From NCBI GenBank assembly GCA_945928585.1, contig CAMENQ010000105.1, forward strand, positions 1-7,645: DNA of 7,645 nt, read 5' to 3'. Position 1 is the first letter of the stretch. The number at the start of each line of letters is the position of its first letter. This document shows positions 1-6,935 of this stretch, piece by piece. A program made the position numbers and the translations under genes. The notes under the pieces were generated by a model. It was not told the origin of the DNA and made no database searches. It saw only the letters and a list, made by a program, of their open reading frames with translations. The stretch comes from an uncultured Roseburia sp. (GTDB taxonomy: Bacteria; Bacillota; Clostridia; Lachnospirales; Lachnospiraceae).

Positions 1-38
1 TATTCATAATATTTTTTTATAACCTTACACACTTTCAT
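1..38 (-). CDS. Start of a further operon gene, cut by the window edge
   Basis: An ATG at 38 opens a frame reading MKVCKVIKKYYE up to the window edge with no stop. An AGAGGA Shine-Dalgarno site lies 5 bases upstream, in the 19-base gap after the polymerase stop. The spacing and site quality match the other genes of the operon, so this is probably the next gene of the polysaccharide cluster. Twelve residues are too few to name a family; a flippase or another glycosyltransferase would be expected here only by context. Confidence 0.6.
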   Translation of the reverse strand, partial: MKVCKVIKKYYE

Positions 39-57
39 AAAATTTCCTCTGCCCTTC

Positions 58-1425
58 CTATATACACTTGAATTTTCTAATTTTTTTCTGACACCGGTCT
101 TGTATCTGAAACCTTTCAGAATAGTAAGCGCAGTAAATAGCCAGCACTATATACATATACTTCGTTGTCTGCAGGTAATCTACCCAGATTAAGCATATGG
201 AATATGAAAAAATGGCTATTGCTGTAGCTATGCACAATGAAGAACGATGTTTTATTGCCGTTCGAATCATATATATAACAGACATAAGCTGAATTGCAAC
301 AAATGTAATTAATCCCGGATAAGCATACCTTATATACAATGCCACATAAAAGCTGTCTATAGATACAATATATGTTCCATCAAATTCAAATCCCACACTG
401 GCATTGGCTCCTCTGCCAACCAACGGATTCAGCCATTCAACAGTAAATATTCTCGGCAGATAATCCCTATAGTTTGAACTCATATTCAGAAGTTCCAGAT
501 TAGCTCCATAATTTGCAGAAAAGCTTGTTCCGAAGACTTCATCAATAACACTTGTAATCTGCATCATAATATACTGACCGACTGATGTATTATATATGGC
601 TATCTCGACAATTACTGCCAGAACCAAAAAGGCACCTAATACAATAAATGATTTCTTTTTATTTATTCTCTTACTGAATAAAATAATTAATAATATTTCA
701 AGAGCAACTATTCCCAATGGTCCTCTTGAACCTGTCAAAAATACATTTATCACCAAAAGCACTAAAATAACCGGATGTTTAAATAAATATATTTCATCCT
801 TTTCATAATCAATGCAAATAATCGCAATCAGAAATATCAACATCATTCCATATCCTATGGGATGGACACATGGACCGCTGATTCTGTATTGTCCCGAACG
901 AAATCCTGAAACTGCAACAGATGGCAGAGTTAATAATAACTTGGCCATCGGTGAAAACTTTAAAGCATATTCAATAATGCCATATATACTTATTCCCGCA
1001 GCAAACTTAACTGTCCAGTCAATTGCCTTTCTAACGCCAATAACATATCTTATTCCGTAATACACCATATAAAATGTTAAAATATCAAGAAAATTCAAGA
1101 AAAATGTATTTATATTGACTCTTAACACTGTAGTATATATCATAACTAACATATATGCGATGAAAAATGGTGTAAGCTGAACATCGAGCATAGATTTCAG
1201 AAAATGATTTCCCACCTTCCTATTAAGCAGAAAATATATAATTATTAAAACATTAAGAATTCTTGTACATGTAAAATCAAATCCAATATGAATACCAAAA
1301 TACTGAGGCATAACCCAGTCTGTAATCAGTAACGCAGACATAAGAATATAAAGCAGTTTTGCATTCTTAAGCTCTGCTTTATCACCTCTGTATTCAGTTA
1401 AATTTATATTATCATCTGCTCTCAT
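58..1425 (-). CDS. Wzy-like polysaccharide repeat-unit polymerase (O-antigen ligase/polymerase family)
   Basis: Predicted 455-residue polytopic membrane protein that would join lipid-linked repeat units into a chain on the outer face of the membrane. About ten to twelve hydrophobic segments are visible (for example residues 23-40, 55-67, 86-100, 190-205, 217-231, 238-250, 260-277, 371-388 and 398-415). The motif TGSRGP at 231-236 and GRGAN at 337-341 are typical of the Wzy_C/O-antigen ligase family, and a long non-hydrophobic loop at about 278-360 fits its large external loop. I chose ATG 1425; a GTG at 1434 in the same frame is possible, but the AAGAGA element abuts it with no spacer, whereas it is suitably spaced for 1425. 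The gene starts 5 bases after the preceding glycosyltransferase stop. No LPS is expected in such an organism, so polymerase is preferred over ligase; the exact linkage made cannot be read from sequence. Confidence 0.85.
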   Translation of the reverse strand: MRADDNINLTEYRGDKAELKNAKLLYILMSALLITDWVMPQYFGIHIGFDFTCTRILNVLIIIYFLLNRKVGNHFLKSMLDVQLTPFFIAYMLVMIYTTVLRVNINTFFLNFLDILTFYMVYYGIRYVIGVRKAIDWTVKFAAGISIYGIIEYALKFSPMAKLLLTLPSVAVSGFRSGQYRISGPCVHPIGYGMMLIFLIAIICIDYEKDEIYLFKHPVILVLLVINVFLTGSRGPLGIVALEILLIILFSKRINKKKSFIVLGAFLVLAVIVEIAIYNTSVGQYIMMQITSVIDEVFGTSFSANYGANLELLNMSSNYRDYLPRIFTVEWLNPLVGRGANASVGFEFDGTYIVSIDSFYVALYIRYAYPGLITFVAIQLMSVIYMIRTAIKHRSSLCIATAIAIFSYSICLIWVDYLQTTKYMYIVLAIYCAYYSERFQIQDRCQKKIRKFKCI

Positions 1426-1430
1426 TATTC

Positions 1431-2303
1431 TCACTCTCTTTTAAGGTACTTTCCAATGTCATCTTTACAACCGGCAATCTTCAGGAATTTTTTATATGAA
1501 ACAATCCTTCTGCTTATTTCAATCATTTTCCTTTTATCCTCATCCTTAACTGCCCTCTTCATACTGGCAGAATGTCTGTGAATAACCGTAAGCTTATGCA
1601 AATATGAATATTTATATCCCAGCCTGTTCAGAATATAACACAATATTTCTTCTTCGCAATATAAAAAAGTGTCATTATATAAGCCGTCAAACTTTTTTAC
1701 ATAATCAGGCGAAAATATTATACAACTTCCATGAATAACTCCATGAAAATCATAAATAGTATCTGTATCATTTGGTTTAAATGTACTCCCATCATAATGC
1801 AGCATTTTTTTTAGCATCTGCTGTATTCTTACTTTCATAAGCCCCAACACTATATAATCATGTATCAGATTCTTACGGATAATTTTCTTATTCATGCACT
1901 CCTGCCTGAACGGATTCTGGTTATTTCCCTCCGGAGTTACAATATTGGGGCCTGCGATATAAAAAGCATTTTTTTCATATTCATCAAGCAATACCTTTCT
2001 AAAGTCCCTCTGTTCTATAATAACGTCATTATTAAGAAGAACTATCCATTCTGCTTTAAGCACATCTTTTCCAAATCTGAATCCAACGTTATTACCTGCT
2101 GCATATCCGAGATTTTTATCATTATGTAAAAAATGAATGTTTTCATACTCACCATAACTTGCTTTCAGTTCTTCATAACTGCCATTATCCGACGCATTAT
2201 CCACCACAATAATATGTGAATCGTCTTCATGTTTCAGCAAAGCTTCTATACATTGTTCAGTTATATCTGCATTCTTATAATGCAATATCAAATATGCAAA
2301 CAT
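1431..2303 (-). CDS. Family 2 glycosyltransferase, WbbL/rhamnosyltransferase-like
   Basis: A 290-residue cytosolic or membrane-associated inverting GT-A transferase that should add one sugar to the lipid-linked repeat unit. Visible motifs are VVDNASDNGS (33-42, nucleotide binding), NLGYAAGNN (64-72), the metal-binding LLNNDV (89-94, the usual DxD equivalent), HGSCIIFS (191-198), the probable catalytic acid in CEEE (216-219) and HRHSAS (242-247). This motif set is that of the WbbL/WsaD-like branch, many members of which transfer rhamnose, but donor sugar cannot be assigned from motifs alone. There are no membrane segments. ATG 2303 follows the VanZ stop by 3 bases, and its GGAGAG ribosome site lies inside the last VanZ codons, so the two are likely translationally coupled. 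Confidence 0.88.
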   Translation of the reverse strand: MFAYLILHYKNADITEQCIEALLKHEDDSHIIVVDNASDNGSYEELKASYGEYENIHFLHNDKNLGYAAGNNVGFRFGKDVLKAEWIVLLNNDVIIEQRDFRKVLLDEYEKNAFYIAGPNIVTPEGNNQNPFRQECMNKKIIRKNLIHDYIVLGLMKVRIQQMLKKMLHYDGSTFKPNDTDTIYDFHGVIHGSCIIFSPDYVKKFDGLYNDTFLYCEEEILCYILNRLGYKYSYLHKLTVIHRHSASMKRAVKDEDKRKMIEISRRIVSYKKFLKIAGCKDDIGKYLKRE

Positions 2304-2306
2304 TTT

Positions 2307-2912
2307 CTATCTCTCCATTATCCTTCCGGCTACTATATTTATGATGAAACTTACAATTCTAAAAACTACCCAGCCTATAAATCCTCCCAGTACATTTACT
2401 ATCAAATCCTGAATTTCATAATATCCTCTTCCCGTAATAAGCTGAGTTATTTCTATAATCATACTTAATATGAGACTTATCAATACTACAAATGCACATT
2501 GAACTAAAGCCTTTCTTTTATGTACAAATGAAAATAATGATAATACAAATCCAAACGGAACGAATAACATACAATTAAGTATAACATATGCTATCATCAG
2601 CCAGTGATAACTGTTAGCTTCCCCCAGTAATCCATGAAATACATCAAGTTCAATTCCGATTCTGCTGTTATCCGCACGGCATACTAACGTTAACTGCAGA
2701 ATAATCGATAAATATACTGCCATAACTATTCCTGCAAGTATATCACTTAGTTCTGTTTCTTTTTCAAATAATCTTCGCAATAGTACAATCGCAGTAACAA
2801 ACAGAATTCCTATCAGCGAAAATAATATAAACTCTCCTAATGACAATTTTCCAAACTGTTCCAAAGCCAGGGACATAGTTCTCGAATTAAATATTTTCTC
2901 AAATATGTACAT
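2307..2912 (-). CDS. VanZ-family membrane protein
   Basis: A 201-residue integral membrane protein with about four to five hydrophobic segments (roughly 27-46, 57-77, 103-126, 137-158 and 172-195). It carries the VanZ signature: N113 followed by LFVPFG (116-121), then EITQ (154-157), then a block GRGYYEIQDL with N173 and GG (161-177). The founding VanZ gives low-level teicoplanin resistance in enterococci by an unresolved mechanism, and many homologues sit in cell-envelope loci. Here it lies between two glycosyltransferases and should act on an envelope glycolipid or the export step, which is inference. A longer frame starts at ATG 2978, but that would overlap the previous gene by 67 bases; ATG 2912 has a GAAAGGA site 9 bases upstream and forms a TAATG stop-start junction, so it is chosen. 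Confidence 0.85.
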   Translation of the reverse strand: MYIFEKIFNSRTMSLALEQFGKLSLGEFILFSLIGILFVTAIVLLRRLFEKETELSDILAGIVMAVYLSIILQLTLVCRADNSRIGIELDVFHGLLGEANSYHWLMIAYVILNCMLFVPFGFVLSLFSFVHKRKALVQCAFVVLISLILSMIIEITQLITGRGYYEIQDLIVNVLGGFIGWVVFRIVSFIINIVAGRIMER

Positions 2913-3904
2913 TAATTTTTTTCCTTTCGCAAAGTCAATATCTCGCAGAACAATCCTATATTCCAGCCGGTAACACATTTCATATATCGAAATAAGTTTG
3001 ATCTGCCCTGCAAATATTTATTATGCTTATAATCAGGATAAAATTCCTGTATCATATTCCACGTGTCCCTGCAAAATTGTTTTCTAAGCTTTCTGTCAGG
3101 AATCTGCGCAATTCTTTTCAGTGAACTGCACAATAATATCTTAACTATAATATATTCCAGTTCGTCCCGATATTCTTCATATATTCCCTGCTTCTGATAA
3201 TATGTAATAACATCCTTTAAAACATCTAATATATCAGCTACCCTGTGTGATTTGTTTGCATTCATCGTAGATGTTCCTCTAAAAAAATGAACAACAAACT
3301 TTTCAGGAACAAAAGCAGGCTTATCTACTAATGATATTGCTTTCAGGCAAAATGATGTATCCTCATATATAAGCCCTTCTGGAAATACTACTCCGCTATT
3401 CTGTATAAGTTCTCTCTTATATATCTTATTCCATGGTGCCACCATCGGGTCTATGAACATATCCTTTTTATCAGTGTATTCTCTCACCCTGCTTCCATAA
3501 TCAGCAATTCTTTCCTGTTGTCCATGATTATTAATTTTAACATTAACGTAATCACATTCTACATAATCAGCACCTGTCTCGACAGCCTTCTTATACATCT
3601 CCTCATACATAGCAGGTTCAATATAATCATCCGAATCAACAAACCCTATATATTCACCGTGACATAGCGTTATAGCCATATTTCTGGCAGTTGCCTGTCC
3701 GCCGTTTTCTTTGGACAGCAGTTGTATTCTGTCAGGATACCTTGACTTGTACTTTTCCATGATTCTCAGCGAAGAGTCTGTGGAACCGTCATTAATAAGA
3801 ATTATTTCCAATTCCCTAAGTGTCTGGTTAACTACAGATTCCAGACAGGCTTCAAGATATTTTTCTGTATTATATACCGGAATAATTAAACTAACTTTAA
3901 ACAT
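2912..3904 (-). CDS. Family 2 glycosyltransferase, EpsJ/WcaA-like
   Basis: A 330-residue GT-A transferase with a complete N-terminal catalytic domain: SLIIPVYNTEKYL (5-17), LINDGSTDS (36-44), ENGGQATARN (66-75), the metal-binding DSDD (90-93) and the putative base in YED (180-182). The C-terminal ~110 residues are basic and helical-looking, as in EpsJ-like enzymes that dock on the membrane; no true transmembrane segment is seen. It should add a sugar to the growing repeat unit; donor and acceptor are not deducible. TAGGAGA 6 bases before ATG 3904 supports the start. The gene follows the Wzz stop by 29 bases, the second largest gap within the operon, and its stop codon overlaps the VanZ start by one base. 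Confidence 0.9.
   Translation of the reverse strand: MFKVSLIIPVYNTEKYLEACLESVVNQTLRELEIILINDGSTDSSLRIMEKYKSRYPDRIQLLSKENGGQATARNMAITLCHGEYIGFVDSDDYIEPAMYEEMYKKAVETGADYVECDYVNVKINNHGQQERIADYGSRVREYTDKKDMFIDPMVAPWNKIYKRELIQNSGVVFPEGLIYEDTSFCLKAISLVDKPAFVPEKFVVHFFRGTSTMNANKSHRVADILDVLKDVITYYQKQGIYEEYRDELEYIIVKILLCSSLKRIAQIPDRKLRKQFCRDTWNMIQEFYPDYKHNKYLQGRSNLFRYMKCVTGWNIGLFCEILTLRKEKN
2922..2928 (-). promoter_or_regulatory. Ribosome-binding site deciding the start of the VanZ gene
   Basis: GAAAGGA lies 9 bases before ATG 2912, inside the last codons of the upstream glycosyltransferase. It supports the short VanZ form over a start at 2978 that would overlap by 67 bases and add 22 charged, non-membrane residues. 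Confidence 0.65.
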
Positions 3905-3933
3905 ATACGTCTCCTACTGTTTCAACTGCATAT

Positions 3934-4662
3934 CTACATATTCTTATCATATGGCATAAGACCCAGTATCAATTCTTCATCCGGTTCGCACTGTGCCACA
4001 CTTCTTACCCACGGTGAAAAAAATGCCTGCAGGAATATTATGCCGCATACAGCAACAAATGCCCCTCCTGTAATCACCAGAAGATATAATTTACTGTTTA
4101 ACGTATTAAATGAAGAATACGCGGTTGCCTCGTCCATAACCTGAATCGCACTTGAACCAATAAGTTCATTCAGCTCTGCTGCAAAAGCAGACGACATTGC
4201 ATTTGCTATATCAAGAACCTGTTCCGGTGTATCAGAAAATACTGACAATGTCAATTTATATCCATAGGATGTAGAATTAGTGCTTGCTCCCGAAACAGTA
4301 ATCATTCCATTTAAAACCATATTTTGTAAATCTTCCGTTGTTATGCCATATTTCCCCAATGTCTGTGCTGCTCTTCCACACACTCTTGAACTTCCTATCA
4401 TATCTGCGTAACGGTTCATTACAGCAACTCCTTCACTTGAATCCTGTGATGCTCCATAAACTGCACTGAACAAAGTTGCAGAAGAATAATATTTTACTGA
4501 ATTACCCTTTATATTAATAAAAATAAGTGCAGCCAAAAATCCTGCTATAGTAACCAACAGTATAAGAAGTTTCTTTTTCCATAGTTCCCTAAATCCTAAA
4601 ACAAAATTTTCAATCAAATCCGTATCCCTTGATTCAATATTTTTAATATCTCTTTCCTGCAT
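3934..4662 (-). CDS. Wzz/CapA-type polysaccharide chain-length determinant (CpsC-like)
   Basis: A 242-residue polysaccharide co-polymerase with the usual Gram-positive layout: a short cytosolic N-terminus, TM1 at about 32-51, an external Wzz domain (52-190), TM2 at about 191-212 and a short cytosolic tail. The domain shows YYSSATLF (58-65), NRYADMIGSS (83-92) and the DTPEQVLDIAN stretch (144-154) typical of the family. The tail ends in LGLMPYDK (233-240), matching the familiar 'LG-IP' end of CpsC/YveK proteins. Such proteins set polymer length and their tail activates a separate BY-kinase. Family members usually carry a proline motif just before TM2; here that stretch (YSSFNTLNSK, 182-191) has no proline. 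The AGGAGG site of ATG 4662 is formed by the last codons (Arg-Arg-Lys) of the preceding gene, 3 bases away, so coupling is likely. Normal length for the family; no truncation. Confidence 0.88.
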   Translation of the reverse strand: MQERDIKNIESRDTDLIENFVLGFRELWKKKLLILLVTIAGFLAALIFINIKGNSVKYYSSATLFSAVYGASQDSSEGVAVMNRYADMIGSSRVCGRAAQTLGKYGITTEDLQNMVLNGMITVSGASTNSTSYGYKLTLSVFSDTPEQVLDIANAMSSAFAAELNELIGSSAIQVMDEATAYSSFNTLNSKLYLLVITGGAFVAVCGIIFLQAFFSPWVRSVAQCEPDEELILGLMPYDKNM

Positions 4663-4665
4663 ATT

Positions 4666-5598
4666 TTACTTCCTCCTATATATCAACAATAGTACTACGC
4701 AGCATATAGCAATCAACAATATTCCAATTGTACATACAATAACCATATTGCTGATTCCGGTCTGGTTTTCTTCGTTTTCTTCACCGGCGGAACTGTCTTT
4801 ATTATCAATATTATTACCCTGCGCCTCCGAAGTATCTGCCTTATCACCTACGTTAAATATGCCTGAAGATATAATATATTCTTTGTTTGTATCCACTCCG
4901 TCCGTATATGTAAGAAGCAGTTCATATGAATGCTCTCCCTTATTTTCTTCTTCAAACAAAACAGTAAGATACTGTGTTTTGGCCGTTCCTGATAACATAG
5001 TTCCTATGCTCTGTGATGCCAAAATCTCATCATCGCACTTTATAACCATAGCAACATTATCCATATCCTTACCGGAAACATTCTCAATTAAGGCTCCGAT
5101 ATACTCTTTTTTTCCTATTACCATATTTTCGGGAATCGTAAATTCATCTACAGAAAAATCACCTTCTCTTCCAACAGATATTCGAAGAGGTGTAGTTGTT
5201 TCATTTGAATCCCAACTAATATATACTCCAAAATCAAGTTCTGATACATCAAGTTCCAAATCGGCCTTATACTTAAACTTAATCTCCGCTGATGACTTTG
5301 GTCCTATATTATCTATATATTCCACACTCAGCGTTCCATACTCAGGAACTATTCCCTGTGGATTATCAATCATAACAACTATATCTCTGGCCGACACATA
5401 TTCACTATAATTTTCCACTTTTAGTTTTAATGTAAACTCTTTTCCCGGAATAATAGTCTGATTATCCACTTCATATCCGGTCACATATAATAGTGCTGTT
5501 TTCTCTTCTTCATCCGCAAAGACAGGTGCATCAAATGTAAATATTATTAACATCATCATAAAAACCATGCCAATGACTGTCATTTTTATTTTATTCAT
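4666..5598 (-). CDS. Secreted single-pass membrane protein with two Ig/CARDB-like domains
   Basis: A 310-residue protein of unknown function. It has a signal peptide (basic MNKIK, hydrophobic 7-22, likely cleavage after VFA at 28), then two beta-rich repeats. Domain 1 (about 38-130) has the CARDB/COG1361 pattern of 'PGKEFTLKLKVEN' (51-63), a VVMIDNP strand and 'IDNIGPKSSAEIKFKY' (95-110). Domain 2 (about 148-235) repeats it as IGKKEYIGALIENVSG (161-176) and IGTMLSGTAKTQY (198-210). An acidic low-complexity linker follows (252-281), then a TM helix (284-307) and a stop-transfer RRK. It should therefore face outside, tethered by its C-terminus. No catalytic motif, sortase signal or lipobox is seen. 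It sits between the kinase-like gene and Wzz, which suggests a role with the polymerase complex or nascent chain, by inference. ATG 5598 is chosen because GGAGG lies 9 bases upstream; the upstream GTG 5607 abuts that site. The start overlaps the previous gene by 8 bases. Confidence 0.8.
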   Translation of the reverse strand: MNKIKMTVIGMVFMMMLIIFTFDAPVFADEEEKTALLYVTGYEVDNQTIIPGKEFTLKLKVENYSEYVSARDIVVMIDNPQGIVPEYGTLSVEYIDNIGPKSSAEIKFKYKADLELDVSELDFGVYISWDSNETTTPLRISVGREGDFSVDEFTIPENMVIGKKEYIGALIENVSGKDMDNVAMVIKCDDEILASQSIGTMLSGTAKTQYLTVLFEEENKGEHSYELLLTYTDGVDTNKEYIISSGIFNVGDKADTSEAQGNNIDNKDSSAGEENEENQTGISNMVIVCTIGILLIAICCVVLLLIYRRK

Positions 5599-6898
5599 TT
5601 TTGTCACCCTCCTTCTTCACTCCTTTATTTTTTTTGTACTTTTTGGTTGCTTTTTGTCCAAGTTTCTGATTTCCATCACGATTAACAAAATAATAATCAT
5701 ATTTTTTAATATACTTTTTGTACATCTTCATATCAATCTTGTTGATTATCATTCCATAGTACTTATCGGCAAACGGCTGTATCTTTTGTTTTGCATTTTT
5801 TATCTGTCTCTTAGTAACACCCTCAAGAGCTGATACTAAAATAATTCCGTCAACATCACCAAAAAGAATCTGTGCATCAGGAGCTACCGAGATGGATGGG
5901 AAATCAAATATTACATAGTCATACTGTTCATCTGCATACTTTAGAAGTTCCTTCATCATGCCGGAGCAGAATAACCTTGCAGGACTTGCCGCAAATTTAC
6001 CGCATGGAATATAAGATAAATTCTCAAAATTTGTTTTATATATTATTTCTTCATAATTATCGTTATCATCGTTTTCACCTAACAGGAAGTCTGACAATCC
6101 ATTATCCGTGTTGTCATTAAGTTTTTTATAATCTCTCTGCTTTCTTATATCGCAGTCAATTATAAGAGTTTTCCACTTAGCTGCTGAGAATGCTATTCCA
6201 AGTCCTATACATGTGGATGTACTTCCACACTGTGGTCCGCATCCTGTAAGCAATATCTTCTTGGCTCCCCCGGTCTCCTTCTTCTTGTTATGAATTTCCA
6301 CTACAATTCTGTCAATAGCATCATTCATAACCTGACTGTTATTAACATAAAGCTCTATCTGAGGTTTTGTTCTCTTTGAATTTTTATTTTCCATCTCCAG
6401 TTTCTCCTCAATACTCATACTAAACTTATATATGTAATTTCTTATCATGCCAATCATATAATCTCTGTGAGATACATATTTTCCAAATCTTTTTTCTCTG
6501 CTCAGATCAATCAGCTTAGCCATATCATCATCTTCACCACATACCAGCACAAGATTCTTTTTCTGAAATGCCGTTGCAATTTCAAGCTGATGATTATCAA
6601 CATGTTCTTTATATTTCTTAAGTCTTGGAAATACTATTACCGGCTTACGATGATATATACCCGACAGTATTGTTCCTACACCGCCATGGGTTATGAGCAG
6701 AGAACATTCTTCTATTTTATTTTCAAATTCCTCTTTTGGCAGAAAATCTACTGTAGTATAATGCTTAGGTATATAACGGCTGTATCCCTTCTGGGCAAAT
6801 ACATCTTCATTAATTGTACCGTTTTCCACCAGCTCATCAACTTTTTTCAGCAGCCTGTCGCACTGGAATTTTTGTGTGCCTAACACAACTAGTATCAT
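5591..6898 (-). CDS. Fusion: PssE/Alg13-like glycosyltransferase domain + CpsD-type BY-kinase-like domain
   Basis: A 435-residue two-domain protein. Residues 1-157 match the whole PssE/Cps14G (Alg13-like, GT28 C-terminal) subunit: VVLGTQKFQ (4-12), VFAQKGYS (33-40), ITHGGVGTI (69-77, UDP-sugar binding) and PRLKKYKEHVDNHQLE (91-106). A polar, charged linker (158-180) leads to a CpsD/CapB-like domain (about 181-403): LLTGC then GPQCGSTST (221-229) at the Walker A position, LIIDCDIRK (245-253, Walker A'), VIFDFP (329-334, Walker B), D341 and INKID (385-389). A tyrosine cluster follows (Y393, Y396, Y400, Y402, Y403), then a basic tail (404-435). Walker A has Ser226 where kinases have the essential lysine, so phosphotransfer is doubtful. 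The EAYRxLR-type oligomerisation helix is degenerate (DAIDRIV, 193-199). The PssE half should pair with PssD from the gene just upstream, 37 bases away. AGAGGT before ATG 6898 supports the start. The frame is open throughout, so I read it as a true fusion; an internal start at 6394 could also give the kinase-like half alone. Confidence 0.87.
   Translation of the reverse strand: MILVVLGTQKFQCDRLLKKVDELVENGTINEDVFAQKGYSRYIPKHYTTVDFLPKEEFENKIEECSLLITHGGVGTILSGIYHRKPVIVFPRLKKYKEHVDNHQLEIATAFQKKNLVLVCGEDDDMAKLIDLSREKRFGKYVSHRDYMIGMIRNYIYKFSMSIEEKLEMENKNSKRTKPQIELYVNNSQVMNDAIDRIVVEIHNKKKETGGAKKILLTGCGPQCGSTSTCIGLGIAFSAAKWKTLIIDCDIRKQRDYKKLNDNTDNGLSDFLLGENDDNDNYEEIIYKTNFENLSYIPCGKFAASPARLFCSGMMKELLKYADEQYDYVIFDFPSISVAPDAQILFGDVDGIILVSALEGVTKRQIKNAKQKIQPFADKYYGMIINKIDMKMYKKYIKKYDYYFVNRDGNQKLGQKATKKYKKNKGVKKEGDKNE
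5608..5615 (-). promoter_or_regulatory. Ribosome-binding site deciding the start of the CARDB-like gene
   Basis: GAAGGAGG lies within the last codons of the kinase-like gene. Its 9-base distance to ATG 5598 is optimal, while GTG 5607 directly follows the GGAGG core and leaves no room for a ribosome. This fixes the start at 5598 and implies translational coupling across an 8-base overlap. Confidence 0.75.
6395..6409 (-). promoter_or_regulatory. Internal ribosome-binding site at the domain junction of the fusion gene
   Basis: GAGGAG at 6409-6404 lies 9 bases before an in-frame ATG at 6394 (Met169 of the fusion). Initiation there would yield a 267-residue stand-alone CpsD-like protein starting MENKNSKRTK, about the size of a normal CpsD. 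The site falls exactly where the PssE domain ends, as expected if two genes were joined by loss of a stop codon. GAGGAG also encodes Glu-Glu in the linker, so chance occurrence is possible. Confidence 0.45.
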
Positions 6899-6935
6899 AT
6901 TTTACCTCTTTTTTCAAATATCTCAATTCAGTTTT

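Noticed and set aside
2913..2978. 22-residue N-terminal extension of the VanZ protein
   Set aside because: It would lie wholly inside the previous glycosyltransferase gene, is charged, and the GAAAGGA site favours ATG 2912.
4748..5410. Long plus-strand open frame (220 codons) opposite the CARDB-like gene
   Set aside because: Serine-rich, low-information translation with no motif; no ribosome site noted; the opposite strand has a signal peptide, domain repeats and TM helix in the correct order.
6467..6883. Plus-strand frame of 138 codons opposite the PssE domain
   Set aside because: Antisense shadow of a well-conserved domain; no recognisable motif.
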